Of a DNA stretch of 64,000 nucleotides, positions 26,092-35,072 are shown piece after piece. Source of the DNA: Nocardia beijingensis NBRC 16342 (GTDB lineage: Bacteria; Actinomycetota; Actinomycetes; Mycobacteriales; Mycobacteriaceae); contig NZ_BDBC01000051.1 of assembly GCF_001612785.1 (NCBI RefSeq), forward strand, positions 62,001-126,000. The letters run 5' to 3'. The notes beneath the pieces are model-generated. The model was not told the origin of the DNA and made no database searches. It was given only the letters and a program-made list of their open reading frames with translations. The position numbers and the translations under genes are program-made. Each line of letters begins with the position of its first letter. Positions within the stretch are counted from its first letter, which is position 1.

Positions 26092-27447
26092 ATGTCGTCG
26101 CTCGCCGCTGGCGTGTTCATCGACTGGGAAAGCCTGACCGGGCAGCCGAAATTCGTGGTCGACCTGATCACGTTCCCGATCTTCAGCGCGCTGGCGGGAT
26201 GGCTGACCAACTGGACCGGCGTGCTGATGCTGTTCTGGCCGATCGTCTTTCGCGGCATCCGCATCCCCGGCCTGCACGTGCTCTACCCGTATTTCCCGCG
26301 CCGGGTGCAAGTGCTGCCGACCTTCTCCGGTGACGGCCGCCGCCTCGGATTCCAGGGCTTCATCCCGGCGCGCGCGGAGAAGATGGCCAGTATCTGCGTG
26401 GACAAGGCCCTGATGCGGATCGGCAGTCCCAAGGACTTCATCCACGAACTCGATCTCGACGGCATCGCCGACTACATCGCGGTGCTCGCGCGCGAGCAGG
26501 TGCGCCCGCTGGTGGACGAGCTGATGTACCGGGAGAACCCTGACCTGTGGCGTTCGGTGCCGCGCGCGGCCAAGCAATTGATCTACCAGCGGGTGGATCG
26601 GGAACTGCCCGCGCTGTCGCGCCGCGCGTTCGCGTCGCTCGGCGACAACGTCGACCAGTTGATCGGCATCAAGGGCTTCGTGATCCGCTACCTGCAGGAC
26701 AACCCGGCCATCCTCAAGGACCTCACCACCACCATCGCGGCGCCCGAACTGCGGTTCATGGTGCGCATCGGCTTGCTCGGCGCGCCCTTCGGCGTGCTGC
26801 TCGCTCTGTACCTGCATGTGCACCAGCAGATTCCGGTGCTCGGCTGGGTACCCGGCTGGGTGATCGTTCTGCTCGCCTCGGCGGCGATCGGCGTGATCGT
26901 GAACGTCATCGCGGTGAAGATGGTGTTCGAGCCGGGTGACCCGCAACCGAGGTACAAGTACCTGTGGAAGCAAGCGCTGCTGGCGAAGCGGCAGCCGCAG
27001 GCGGCGACCGATCTGGCGCACATCCTGGCCTACCAGGTGCTGACGCTGCCCAATCTGTCGAAAGAGCTGCTGGAGGGCCCGAACGGGGACAAGACCAGGC
27101 AGTTGCTGGAGCGCCTCATCGCCGACGAGATCAATCGCCAGCTCGGGCCGACCACCACGCTGGTGCGGGCGGCGCTGGGCCGTCGTCAGTTCGACAACCT
27201 CACCGTCGGCGCGGCGGGCGCCGCCGTCGGCTTGGCGCCGACCCTGGCCGAGGACGAGGAGTTCATCCGGGAGCAGGCCAAGACCATCGATGAGTTCGCC
27301 GCGCGTAAGCTGCGGCGGCTCACTCCGGGGGAGTTCATGGAGATGTTCTACGCCTCCGTCGAACAGGACGCCTGGCTGCTGTATCTGCACGGTGCGGTGC
27401 TCGGCCTTGCCGTGGGAGCCACCCACCTGCTCCTTTTCGGCTGGTAG
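26092..27447 (+). CDS. DUF445 family membrane protein
   Basis: A 451-residue protein with membrane segments at the N-terminus (LITFPIFSALAGWLTNWTGVLMLFWPI), in the middle (LLGAPFGVLLALYLHV and VIVLLASAAIGVIVNVIAVKMVF) and at the extreme C-terminus (LLYLHGAVLGLAVGATHLLLFGW). The paired segments GWLTNW and NVIAVKMVFEP are the DUF445 hallmark (usually G-Y-I-T-N-W and K-M-L-F-R-P). The large helical soluble region between them is typical. Function is unknown in the family. ATG at 26092 has GGGAG about 10 bases upstream. It is divergent from lon. Confidence 0.85.
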   Translation: MSSLAAGVFIDWESLTGQPKFVVDLITFPIFSALAGWLTNWTGVLMLFWPIVFRGIRIPGLHVLYPYFPRRVQVLPTFSGDGRRLGFQGFIPARAEKMASICVDKALMRIGSPKDFIHELDLDGIADYIAVLAREQVRPLVDELMYRENPDLWRSVPRAAKQLIYQRVDRELPALSRRAFASLGDNVDQLIGIKGFVIRYLQDNPAILKDLTTTIAAPELRFMVRIGLLGAPFGVLLALYLHVHQQIPVLGWVPGWVIVLLASAAIGVIVNVIAVKMVFEPGDPQPRYKYLWKQALLAKRQPQAATDLAHILAYQVLTLPNLSKELLEGPNGDKTRQLLERLIADEINRQLGPTTTLVRAALGRRQFDNLTVGAAGAAVGLAPTLAEDEEFIREQAKTIDEFAARKLRRLTPGEFMEMFYASVEQDAWLLYLHGAVLGLAVGATHLLLFGW

Positions 27448-27559
27448 CGGGCCCATCGCCGCCAAGATAAAACAAGCATGCTTGCCTTTTTTTGGCCTCG
27501 CTGCGATGCTGGACGCCGGTGGCGCACGAGGCGGTGTGCCCGGGACGGCAGGGGCACAG

Positions 27560-28351
27560 ATGGCTGATCTAGAGGCTTTGCTCGGCGATTTCGCCGACGA
27601 ATGCGCGGACCTGGAACGACTCGTCGCCGCGCTGGCGCCCGAGGAATGGGCGCGCGCCACGCCCGCGCCCGGCTGGACCATCTCTCATCAGATCGGGCAT
27701 CTGGCCTGGACCGACGAGATCGCGACGATCGCCACCGCGGACGCCGCCCGCTTCCAGCAGTTGCTGACCGAAGCGGGGCCCCGCGCGCTCACCTTCGTCG
27801 ACGAGGCCGCCGAGAAAGCGGCGACCGAACCGCCCGCCGAGTTGCTCGACCGCTGGCGCCGTGGGCGCGCCGCGCTCGCCACCGCGCTGCGGGCGGTGCC
27901 CGCGGGCGCCAAATTGCCCTGGTTCGGCCCGCCGATGAGCGCCGCGTCGATGATCTCCGCCCGCATCATGGAGACCTGGGCGCACGGGCAGGACGTAGCC
28001 GATGCCGTCGGCGTGCACCGCTTGCCGACGGCGCGGCTGCGCACCGTGGCGCATATCGGCGTGCGCACCAGGAATTTCGCTTACACCGTGCACGGAAAGA
28101 ACCCGCCCGCAGCCGAATTCCGGGTAGAGCTCACCGCGCCGGATCGCACCATCTGGTCGTGGGGACCGGAGGACGCCGAACAGCGAGTGACCGGACCGGC
28201 GCTCGATTTCTGCCTGCTGGTGACCCAGCGCCGCCATCCGGACGATCTGGCGCTCGTGGCGCACGGCGCGGACGCCGCGGAATGGCTTACCATCGCACAG
28301 GCTTTCGCGGGCCCCTCGGGCGAGGGAAGGACGGCGGGCCAGTTCACCTGA
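27560..28351 (+). CDS. Maleylpyruvate-isomerase-type metal-binding protein (TIGR03084-like)
   Basis: A 263-residue protein of the mycothiol-dependent maleylpyruvate isomerase N-terminal (DinB-like four-helix) superfamily. The metal-site pattern is visible: WTISHQIGHLAWTDE near residues 38-52 and METWAHGQDVADAVG near 136-150, contributing His ligands. A small C-terminal beta domain follows (AEFRVELTAPDRTIWSWGPEDAEQRVTGPALDF broken over two strands). Members are thought to use mycothiol, the actinobacterial thiol; the reaction here is not known. ATG at 27560 is preceded by AGGGG. A longer frame running in from upstream is not supported. Confidence 0.83.
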   Translation: MADLEALLGDFADECADLERLVAALAPEEWARATPAPGWTISHQIGHLAWTDEIATIATADAARFQQLLTEAGPRALTFVDEAAEKAATEPPAELLDRWRRGRAALATALRAVPAGAKLPWFGPPMSAASMISARIMETWAHGQDVADAVGVHRLPTARLRTVAHIGVRTRNFAYTVHGKNPPAAEFRVELTAPDRTIWSWGPEDAEQRVTGPALDFCLLVTQRRHPDDLALVAHGADAAEWLTIAQAFAGPSGEGRTAGQFT

Positions 28352-28357
28352 CCCGCC
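28333..28357 (+). terminator. Weak hairpin overlapping the stop of the MPI-type gene
   Basis: GGCGGG (28333-28338) pairs with CCCGCC (28352-28357), extended by CAG/CTG after one mismatch. The stop codon lies in the right arm. Confidence 0.35.
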
Positions 28358-28699
28358 CACACCCGACCCGATCGACGATGATGCGGGAGCGGGCGAGCGC
28401 CACACTTGGGTGCGCCGTGTTCATGTCGACGGCCGGACGCCGTTGGCCGGGTGTCTCGAGTTGGCAGTCGAGAATGGCGCTCGCCAGCTTTCAGTTGTTT
28501 ACCCGCCTGTGCGCTCACGGAAACATCCGCGCAAGACAGGCCGGGGCGCGCCGGTTCCTTCCGCGCCGCCCGCCCGTTGTGATCCTGCTCTCTTCGATGA
28601 GGTATGCCCCACGATCGCGGAGGTAATCTGGTCGCGCGTACAGCTTTCCATGGTGCTGATCGCCTGTGGGGAGCAGCGTCGAAGGGAAAGGAACGCATC
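28358..28699. other. Intergenic region, no gene seen
   Basis: About 340 bases. Frames run through it on both strands but lack starts with ribosome-binding sites and have Arg-rich products. It must contain the promoter of the secreted protein at 28700; I could not fix its elements. Confidence 0.5.
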
Positions 28700-29347
28700 G
28701 TGACAGCACACCGGCCTGGCCAGGTCGCACGGCATGCCGCCGTCGTGCTCGCCGGTGCGGCCAGCCTGAGCCTGACCGTCGCGGCGGGCGCGTATGTCGT
28801 TCACCAGATCGCCGATACGCAGCGCCCCGATACTCCGATCGCCGCGCCGGTCACCCCGGCCGCCCCGGATGAGCCCCGCCACGGACACGGCACGGTCTTC
28901 GATCCCGTGCTGACCGGCACCAGTTTCGTCCTGCCGAAAATGGTTTCCGACGCACCTGTCGATGAGCGGGAACCGATTGCTCCGCAAGCTGGTTCGCCTG
29001 CCGCACCGCCTGCTCGCGCACCCCTCGGCGGCACCGTCCGGCTCGGCGACGCCTACCTCGGCGCGCGAGTCGCGGAGGGTGAGACCGACACGGTCTCGGT
29101 CACCGTGGACACGAATGCCTTGACCATGCTCACGGGTCTGCTCCGGCCCGGTTCCGCGCCGGAGCCGGGCGCGGGCGCGGTGACCACGATGCGCACCGAC
29201 CTCGATACCCAGCGGGGCGAAGTGCGAGTGGCGTTCTCCGACCCGCGTCTGGGCGAGCACGACTTGCACCTGGATCGTCACCCCGCCCCGAAGGGAACCG
29301 ACGAACGCGCGGCCGCGCACGGTGCGGTGGATTCCACCGTGGTGTGA
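28700..29347 (+). CDS. Secreted or membrane-anchored unknown protein, 215 aa
   Basis: A 215-residue exported protein. A basic start (TAHRPGQVARH) is followed by a hydrophobic segment AAVVLAGAASLSLTVAAGAYVV and then a Pro/Ala-rich stalk (residues 40-60 and 95-110), so it is either cleaved or held as a type II membrane protein. The C-terminal part contains a beta-rich module (GGTVRLGDAYLGARVAEGETDTVS broken by a turn). I do not recognise the family. GTG at 28700 follows AAAGGA; a longer upstream frame crosses the untranslated leader. It lies 22 bases before lhgO on the same strand and may be cotranscribed with it. Confidence 0.7.
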   Translation: MTAHRPGQVARHAAVVLAGAASLSLTVAAGAYVVHQIADTQRPDTPIAAPVTPAAPDEPRHGHGTVFDPVLTGTSFVLPKMVSDAPVDEREPIAPQAGSPAAPPARAPLGGTVRLGDAYLGARVAEGETDTVSVTVDTNALTMLTGLLRPGSAPEPGAGAVTTMRTDLDTQRGEVRVAFSDPRLGEHDLHLDRHPAPKGTDERAAAHGAVDSTVV

Positions 29348-29369
29348 CCCACCGCTTACCCTGCTCGGC

Positions 29370-30554
29370 ATGAGCGCCTACGACTTCTGCGTCATCGGCG
29401 GCGGCATCGTCGGGGTGGCGACCGCGCACCGGATCCTGGCGCGCCATCCCGGTGCGAGTCTGGTGCTGCTGGAGAAGGCCGAGCGTCTTGCCGTCCACCA
29501 GACCGGGCACAACAGCGGCGTCATCCACTCCGGCATCTACTACCCGCCGGACAGCCTGAAGGCCACGCTGTGCCGCCGGGGTGCGCGCTGGACCAAGGAT
29601 TTCGCCGCGGCGCACGACATTCCGCACCGGGTCTGCGGCAAATTGCTGGTCGCCACCGACGACGCCGAGTACGGGCGCATGCTCGCACTGCACGAGCGTT
29701 CCGTCGTCAACGGGGTGACCGTCGAGCTGATCGACGCCGCCGAACTCGCCCGGCGTGAACCGAACGTCACCGGCGTCGGCGCGCTCTTCGTCGCCGACAC
29801 GGGCATCGTCGACTACACCAGGGTGACCGAGGCGCTGGCCGAGGAAGTGCGCAGCACCGGAGGCGAATTCGTGTTCGGCGCCGAGGTCGCGACGCTCACC
29901 GAGACCTCGGACGCGGTGACCGCCGCCGGACCGGCCGGCTCGTGGACGGCGCGGCGCCTGGTGGTCTGCGCGGGGCTGCAAGCCGACCGGATGGCACGGG
30001 CGGCCGGACTGCGCACCGACTTTCGCATCGTTCCCTTCCGCGGCGAGTACTACCAACTGCCGCAAGAGCGCAACGACCTGGTCAGCACGTTGATCTATCC
30101 GATCCCTGATCCCGAGTTGCCTTTTCTCGGCGTGCATTTGAGCCCCATGATCGACGGAACGCTCACCGTGGGGCCGAACGCGGTGCTCGGCCTGGCCAGG
30201 GAAGGCTACCGAAAAGGCAGCGTCGACTTACAGGACGCGCGAGAAGTGCTCGGATTCGCGGGCTTTCACCGCGTCGCCAAGGCGAACGTCGGCACCGGAC
30301 TGCGGGAGCTGCGCGATTCGCTGTTCAAGCGGGGCTACCTGGCTCGATGCCGCCGCTACTGTCCGGAGCTGACACTGGCTGATCTGCTTCCGCGGGAGGC
30401 CGGAATTCGCGCACAGGCGGTGTTGCGCGACGGAACCTTGGTGCACGACTTCATGATCGAGCGCACCGACCGCTCGGTGCATCTGCTCAATGGGCCCTCA
30501 CCTGCGGCGACCTCGGCGATGCCGATCGCCGAGCACATCGTCGATCAGCTCTGA
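29370..30554 (+). CDS. lhgO: L-2-hydroxyglutarate oxidase (LhgO)
   Basis: A 394-residue FAD enzyme of the DAO superfamily matching LhgO/YgaF. The dinucleotide-binding motif is CVIGGGIVGVATAHRI at residues 7-22. The family-typical QTGHNSGVIHSGIYYPP follows near residue 45, then TLTVGPNAVL and the C-terminal VLRDGTLVHDF. It oxidises L-2-hydroxyglutarate, a metabolic by-product, to 2-oxoglutarate, passing electrons to the quinone pool in E. coli. ATG at 29370 gives the family N-terminus; an upstream in-frame extension overlaps the previous gene. Confidence 0.92.
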   Translation: MSAYDFCVIGGGIVGVATAHRILARHPGASLVLLEKAERLAVHQTGHNSGVIHSGIYYPPDSLKATLCRRGARWTKDFAAAHDIPHRVCGKLLVATDDAEYGRMLALHERSVVNGVTVELIDAAELARREPNVTGVGALFVADTGIVDYTRVTEALAEEVRSTGGEFVFGAEVATLTETSDAVTAAGPAGSWTARRLVVCAGLQADRMARAAGLRTDFRIVPFRGEYYQLPQERNDLVSTLIYPIPDPELPFLGVHLSPMIDGTLTVGPNAVLGLAREGYRKGSVDLQDAREVLGFAGFHRVAKANVGTGLRELRDSLFKRGYLARCRRYCPELTLADLLPREAGIRAQAVLRDGTLVHDFMIERTDRSVHLLNGPSPAATSAMPIAEHIVDQL

Positions 30555-30692
30555 GCACGCGTCCGAGCACCCTTTTCCCAAGCAACCACTCGGTCGCAAT
30601 CTTGCGATTGCATCCACCAAATCGCCCAGAGCTCTCGAATAAAGAGGAGAGCTGTAGTACTTTTGACGCCAGTCGTGGGACAGGGAGGGCCT

Positions 30693-31163
30693 ATGGGCCA
30701 CATCAAGTACGCGAGTGACGTCGGAGCGCCTGTCGAGGTCGCTTTCAACTACACCGACAACCATCTCTTCGTACCCGATTGGATGTTCGGGATCGCGGAC
30801 TTCGTACCGACCGGCGACCAGGAACGCGGGCTGGGCGCGGTCTTCGCCGTCAGCAGCCGCCTCGCGCTCTGGCAGCCGACCACCACCTGCGAGATCACCG
30901 AATACCGCCCCAACGCGGTGATCGGGTACACGCTGCGCGGGCGTTTCTCCGGCACGCTGCGGCTGCGCTTCGACCCGCTCGGTTACGGGCGCTCGGTGCT
31001 GACCTCGGAGGCGGAGTACGGTCCGCCTCGCGGAGCACTCGGGCGCCTCGGCGCAGGCCTGGTGGACGCCGCGGTGAAATCGGCGTTGCGCCGCACGGAG
31101 TCGCGGCTACGGAGAGAGATAGAGGAATTCCACGGTACCGATCTTGTCGGTCGGATTGCGTAG
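30693..31163 (+). CDS. SRPBCC-fold protein (polyketide cyclase/START-like)
   Basis: A 156-residue SRPBCC superfamily protein. The N-terminal YASDVGAPVEVAFNYTDNHLFVPDWMFG is the typical first strand and helix pair, and the last third is the long amphipathic helix closing the ligand cavity (GLVDAAVKSALRRTESRLRREIEEF split by a kink). Such proteins bind lipids or polyketide-like ligands; ligand unknown. ATG at 30693 follows GGGAGGG at 30683-30689, which decides the start over an upstream frame. It precedes the RNase HI gene by 10 bases and is probably cotranscribed with it. Confidence 0.82.
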   Translation: MGHIKYASDVGAPVEVAFNYTDNHLFVPDWMFGIADFVPTGDQERGLGAVFAVSSRLALWQPTTTCEITEYRPNAVIGYTLRGRFSGTLRLRFDPLGYGRSVLTSEAEYGPPRGALGRLGAGLVDAAVKSALRRTESRLRREIEEFHGTDLVGRIA

Positions 31164-31173
31164 GGTGCCAGCC

Positions 31174-31746
31174 ATGATCATCGTGAGCACCGACGGATCC
31201 TGCCTCCGCAATCCCGGCGGCGCCATCGGCTGGGCTTGGGTCAATCATCAGGGCTCTTCGGCGAGTGGGGGAGCCACGTCGGGAACCAATCAGGTCGCGG
31301 AGTTGCGCGCGGTGCTGGAAGCGATCGTCGCCCATCCGGGCTCCGAACCCCTGCTCATCGAGAGCGATTCGCTCTACGCCATCAAATGCGCCTCGGAGTG
31401 GGTGTCGGGGTGGCGACTCAACGGCTGGCGCACCTCGACCGGTGGCGCGGTGAAGAACGTCGAACTCGTCCGGCAGATCGATCAGGCCATCGCGAGCAGG
31501 CCGGGTCCGGTCCGGTTCCGCTGGGTCCGCGGGCATGTCGGCAACTACTTCAACGAACAGGCCGATGCGCTGGCCGGAGAAGCGGCTCGGCAGGCCGCGG
31601 TCACCGCGGCTGTCGCCGAGGCGAACACCGTGGAAATGCTCGCGGTGACTGTGGAGGAAACGCCGACGGCGCCGGAAGCGCCGAAGGACGAGGCCGCGGG
31701 GAAGGCGGCCGCGCCGTCGGCGCCACAGGCTTTGACGCTGTTCTGA
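31174..31746 (+). CDS. rnhA: Ribonuclease HI
   Basis: A 190-residue RNase H type 1 that cuts RNA in RNA-DNA hybrids. The four acidic catalytic residues are present: Asp7 (STDGS), Glu43 (VAELRA), Asp64 (ESDSLY) and Asp130 (EQADALAG), with the usual His120 in VRGHVGN. The basic-protrusion region is partly kept (WVSGWRLNGWRT). After residue 140 there is an Ala/Glu/Pro-rich tail of about 50 residues with no domain. ATG at 31174 is used; an in-frame ATG at 31144 lies inside the previous gene. Confidence 0.92.
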   Translation: MIIVSTDGSCLRNPGGAIGWAWVNHQGSSASGGATSGTNQVAELRAVLEAIVAHPGSEPLLIESDSLYAIKCASEWVSGWRLNGWRTSTGGAVKNVELVRQIDQAIASRPGPVRFRWVRGHVGNYFNEQADALAGEAARQAAVTAAVAEANTVEMLAVTVEETPTAPEAPKDEAAGKAAAPSAPQALTLF

Positions 31747-31776
31747 CCGCGCGGCGAACGCAGGCTGCCCGAATGA

Positions 31777-31811
31777 CCTCCGGCGGTGGTGGCTCGGCCC
31801 ACCGCCGGAGG
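31777..31811. terminator. Bidirectional terminator between rnhA and the mce operon
   Basis: CCTCCGGCGGTGG (31777-31789) pairs perfectly with CCACCGCCGGAGG (31799-31811), 9-base loop. It lies 30 bases after the rnhA stop and 7 bases after the end of the mce-associated gene. Confidence 0.85.
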
Positions 31812-31818
31812 CGCTCGG

Positions 31819-32661
31819 CTAGTTGCCCGGCTGCGGGGCGGGCTGACCAGACGGTGCCTGCTGCGGGACGCCGCCCGGCGCAGGAGCACCGCCCGGTGCG
31901 GGAGCGCCGCCGGGTGCGGGAGCGCCGGGCAGGCCGGTGCCCGCGCCCTTCAGCATCGGCGAATCGAGCTTCTCGACCAGCCACTTGTCGCCCGACTTCG
32001 ACAGCTGGGCGATCACTACGACAAACTGCCGCTCGGGGTTGGCCTGGGTGAAGTTGGTCCGGTACTGCGTGAGGGTCACCAGCACCTTGGCTGAAGTCTT
32101 GTCACCGGACTGGTAGCCGCACTGCACGTCGTCGACCCAGGACTTGACCTGCGCCTGCACCATGGCGTCCTTCAGCGCCTTGGTCGCGTCGTCGAACTCC
32201 TTGAGGAACTCGCCCGACGACCCGGCCTTCACCGTGGCGAAGTAGTCGTCGAGGTTCTTCGAGTAGTCGTAGACCGACACGTCCTTGCCGAATTCGCACG
32301 CGGCGTTGGTGGAGTCGCGGATCGCGTCGAGCTTGTCGCCGCGGTCCTTGCCCTGCAGGAAGAACACCACCACCGCGGTGATCGCCGCGACCGCGAGCAC
32401 ACCGGCCACGAACGCGGCCACCAGCGGAAGCGAAGTCGACTTCCCGGACCTGGCGGGTGCGCCCGCCGTGCGGGACTCGCTCTTCGCTGCTTTCTGCTTC
32501 TCGCCTGCCTCGGCCTTGTCTGCCTTCTCCGCCTTGGACAGGTCGGGCTTCGCCGCGCCAGCGGCGTCCTGCGACTTCTCGGTCACCGCGTCGGTGTCCT
32601 GGTCGGAGGCGGCGGCCGTGGTCTCGGCGTCCTTGCCGGTCTCGGCGTCGTCGGTAGACAT
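31819..32661 (-). CDS. Mce-associated membrane protein
   Basis: A 280-residue accessory protein at the end of the mce operon. The first 85 residues are Ala/Lys/Glu/Asp-rich and disordered, followed by one membrane segment (LPLVAAFVAGVLAVAAITAVVVFF split at the Pro), then an extracytoplasmic NTF2-like domain with CEFGKDVSVYDYSK and a C-terminal Pro/Gly tail with GAPAPG repeats. This is the standard Mas layout. Mas proteins stabilise Mce complexes in mycobacteria. ATG at 32659-32661 is chosen over an in-frame ATG 15 bases upstream. It begins 132 bases after the mceF stop. Confidence 0.85.
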   Translation of the reverse strand: MSTDDAETGKDAETTAAASDQDTDAVTEKSQDAAGAAKPDLSKAEKADKAEAGEKQKAAKSESRTAGAPARSGKSTSLPLVAAFVAGVLAVAAITAVVVFFLQGKDRGDKLDAIRDSTNAACEFGKDVSVYDYSKNLDDYFATVKAGSSGEFLKEFDDATKALKDAMVQAQVKSWVDDVQCGYQSGDKTSAKVLVTLTQYRTNFTQANPERQFVVVIAQLSKSGDKWLVEKLDSPMLKGAGTGLPGAPAPGGAPAPGGAPAPGGVPQQAPSGQPAPQPGN

Positions 32662-32793
32662 CGATAAAACCTGCACTTTCCCGGCGCGCGTCGGTGCGCA
32701 CCGATTGGCTTCAGTGGTCCGCGACAGCGAACCGCGAGCGTTCCACCGGCGAGTATGCCCGGCCGGCGGGACGACCGCCGGGCCGGGTACGTC

Positions 32794-33972
32794 TCACCGC
32801 ACCGGAGGCAGCGTCCGCTCGTTCGGATCCACACCCGGCGGCATGTGCGCGCCGTTGTTCGGCACGTCCGGCCGCGGGGCGTTGGCGGCGCCGCGGATCT
32901 GCTGACCCGGCGGCGGGTTCTCACAGTAATTCCACTTCGGGATCGTGCCGTCCTGCACGACCTCGTTGCGGATCTTCGGAGTGTTGTAGGTGCAGAACGG
33001 CCGCGGCCAGATGTCGATCATCGCGTGGAACTCGCCGTCGTGCGCCGGAACGCCGAGCGCTTCGCCACCGAGCGCGAGCGAGGGGAACAGCGCGCGCAGC
33101 GCGGGCAGCCGCAGCTGCGCCGCCTTCGTGATCGCCTGGAAGTTGGTGGCCAGGCTGGTGATCGGATCGGCCGTCTTGTCCACCACCGCGCCCAGGCTGG
33201 TGAGCTGGCCCGGGGCCTGCTCCAGCACTCGCTGCAGTTCCGCGTTGGCGTTGTTGAACTGCTCGAACAGCACGCCCGAGTTGCGCGTCAGCGTGGCCAG
33301 ATCGGGTTGCGCCATGGACGTGGTGTTCGCGATGGTGCGCAGGTTGGTGATCAGATTCGTGGTCTGCGGCAGCAGCGAATCCAGGCCCGCCATCGCCAAG
33401 CTGATGCCGTTGACCAGCCCGCGCAGCTGATCAGGGCCGCCGCTGAGCGCGATGTCCAGCTCGTTCAGGATGACCTGGAAGTGATCCGGGTTGATCTGCG
33501 CGATCAAGGCGCTGGCGTTGTCCAGCACCGACCACACCGGCGTCGGCGTGTGGATCTTGTCCGGATCGAACTTGATCACCGCGCCGTTGGCCAGGTACGG
33601 CCCCTGCTCGGCGTTCGGCCGGAAGTCGATGTACTGCTCACCCGCGCCGGACAACGCCTGCACCGCGATCTGGGTGTCCACCGGGATCTTGTACTTCGAC
33701 TCGATCTGCGCGGTGGCGGCGATGGCCTGGCCGCGATCGGTCAGCTCGATCGAGGTCACCTTGCCGATGCGCCAGCCGCGCAACGTCACGTCGTTGCCGG
33801 GTTGCAGACCGCCGGACCGGTCCAGATTCACCGTGACGGTGTAGTCGGTCCGCAGCGGGTTCACCCGCATGACGTTGATCATCAGGTACGCGGCGCCGAC
33901 CAGCAGCACGAGCACCAGGCCCAGGTTCGACAGGAAGATCTTGCTGCCGAACAGCTTGCGCGCGGAGGTCAT
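32794..33972 (-). CDS. mceF: Mce family protein F
   Basis: A 392-residue MlaD-domain protein, sixth of the mce set. One N-terminal membrane anchor (IFLSNLGLVLVLLVGAAYLMI) precedes the MlaD domain (YTVTVNLDRSGGLQPGNDVTLRGWRIGKV) and a long helical domain with repeated amphipathic heptads (about residues 150-310). The C-terminus is Pro/Asn-rich. Mce A-F proteins are thought to form a hexameric tunnel carrying lipids or sterols from the cell surface to the YrbE permease. Its start overlaps the mceE stop as ATGA. Confidence 0.9.
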   Translation of the reverse strand: MTSARKLFGSKIFLSNLGLVLVLLVGAAYLMINVMRVNPLRTDYTVTVNLDRSGGLQPGNDVTLRGWRIGKVTSIELTDRGQAIAATAQIESKYKIPVDTQIAVQALSGAGEQYIDFRPNAEQGPYLANGAVIKFDPDKIHTPTPVWSVLDNASALIAQINPDHFQVILNELDIALSGGPDQLRGLVNGISLAMAGLDSLLPQTTNLITNLRTIANTTSMAQPDLATLTRNSGVLFEQFNNANAELQRVLEQAPGQLTSLGAVVDKTADPITSLATNFQAITKAAQLRLPALRALFPSLALGGEALGVPAHDGEFHAMIDIWPRPFCTYNTPKIRNEVVQDGTIPKWNYCENPPPGQQIRGAANAPRPDVPNNGAHMPPGVDPNERTLPPVR

Positions 33973-35072
33973 CGCTGTCCTCCCGCCACCCGGCTCTGCA
34001 CGAGTTGCAGCACCTGGATCAAGCTGCCCGCGAAGTCCTGCAGGTCGTTGAGATCCTGGATCTTGCCGTGCTGCGGATCGGTGAGCGCGCTGATGTCCAG
34101 ATTGGTCGCGGTCGCGTACACCGCGAAGCTGCTGCCGCGGAAGGTCGCGTCCACCTTCGGCCGAATTTCGCGCAGCCGATCCAGCAGGACGCCGAAGCCG
34201 TCACCGGTCTTCGCGATCGCGTCCATCAGCTGGCGGGTGTTGTCCAGCAGTCCGTTCAGGGTCTCGGTCGAAGTGTTCGCGTAGTCACCCAGCGCGGCGC
34301 TGGTGGTGGACAACTTGGTGAGCAGATCGCCGAGTGCCCGGTTGTTCTCGGCGATGGCGCCGATCATCTGCGGCAGCGTATCGGCCACCTGGCCGAGTTC
34401 CGACCGCCTGCCCTCGATGGTGTCGGCGAGCGTGCTGAACTCGCCGAGCACGCTGTCCACCCGCGCGGAGTTGGCGTTCAGACTGCCGACGACGCCGGTC
34501 ATCTCGGTGATCAGGTGAGCGAGCTGCTCGCCCCGGCCGCCGACGATGGAGTCCAGCTCGGAGCCGAGCTTGGAGAGGCTGGCGATGCCGCCGCCGTTGA
34601 ACAGCATGGAGACCGAGATGAGCAACTGCTCGACGGTCGCGCCGGCCGAGGTGCTGTCGATGGTGAGGGTGTCGCCGTCGTGCAGCATCGCCGCGCCGGG
34701 CTCGGTCTTGGGCTTGGACACCGCGACGAACACGTCGCCGAGGGGAGTGGCCTGCCGCAGCTCCGCCGTGCTGCCCTTGGGCAGCTCGATGTCCTTGCGG
34801 ATGGTCAGATCCACGATGGCCTGGAAGTTCTTGGTCTTGATGTCGGTGACCACGCCGACATCCGAGCCACCGATCTTCACCTTCGCCTGGTCGGGCAGGT
34901 TCAGCGCGTTCTCGAAGACCGCGTGGATGGTGTAGGTCTCCCCGCCCTGGCCCGGTTTCGGCAGCGGCAGCTTCTCCACGGTGAGCCCGCAGCCGGAGGT
35001 GACCGCCACACCGGCCACCGCGGCGAGGGCGACCAGCGCCCTGCGTGCCTTGATCGTCATTCGGTCCGTCAT
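33969..35072 (-). CDS. mceE: Mce family lipoprotein E
   Basis: A 367-residue lipidated Mce protein, the equivalent of LprK-type MceE. The signal peptide ALVALAAVAGVAVTSGC places the lipid-modified Cys at residue 28, followed by GLTVEKLPLPKPG. The MlaD domain (TYTIHAVFENALNLPDQAKVKI split over two strands) and the helical Mce domain come next. ATG at 35070-35072 overlaps the mceD stop (ATGA); the frame extends 24 codons upstream into mceD, but that extension is not credible. Confidence 0.9.
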   Translation of the reverse strand: MTDRMTIKARRALVALAAVAGVAVTSGCGLTVEKLPLPKPGQGGETYTIHAVFENALNLPDQAKVKIGGSDVGVVTDIKTKNFQAIVDLTIRKDIELPKGSTAELRQATPLGDVFVAVSKPKTEPGAAMLHDGDTLTIDSTSAGATVEQLLISVSMLFNGGGIASLSKLGSELDSIVGGRGEQLAHLITEMTGVVGSLNANSARVDSVLGEFSTLADTIEGRRSELGQVADTLPQMIGAIAENNRALGDLLTKLSTTSAALGDYANTSTETLNGLLDNTRQLMDAIAKTGDGFGVLLDRLREIRPKVDATFRGSSFAVYATATNLDISALTDPQHGKIQDLNDLQDFAGSLIQVLQLVQSRVAGGQR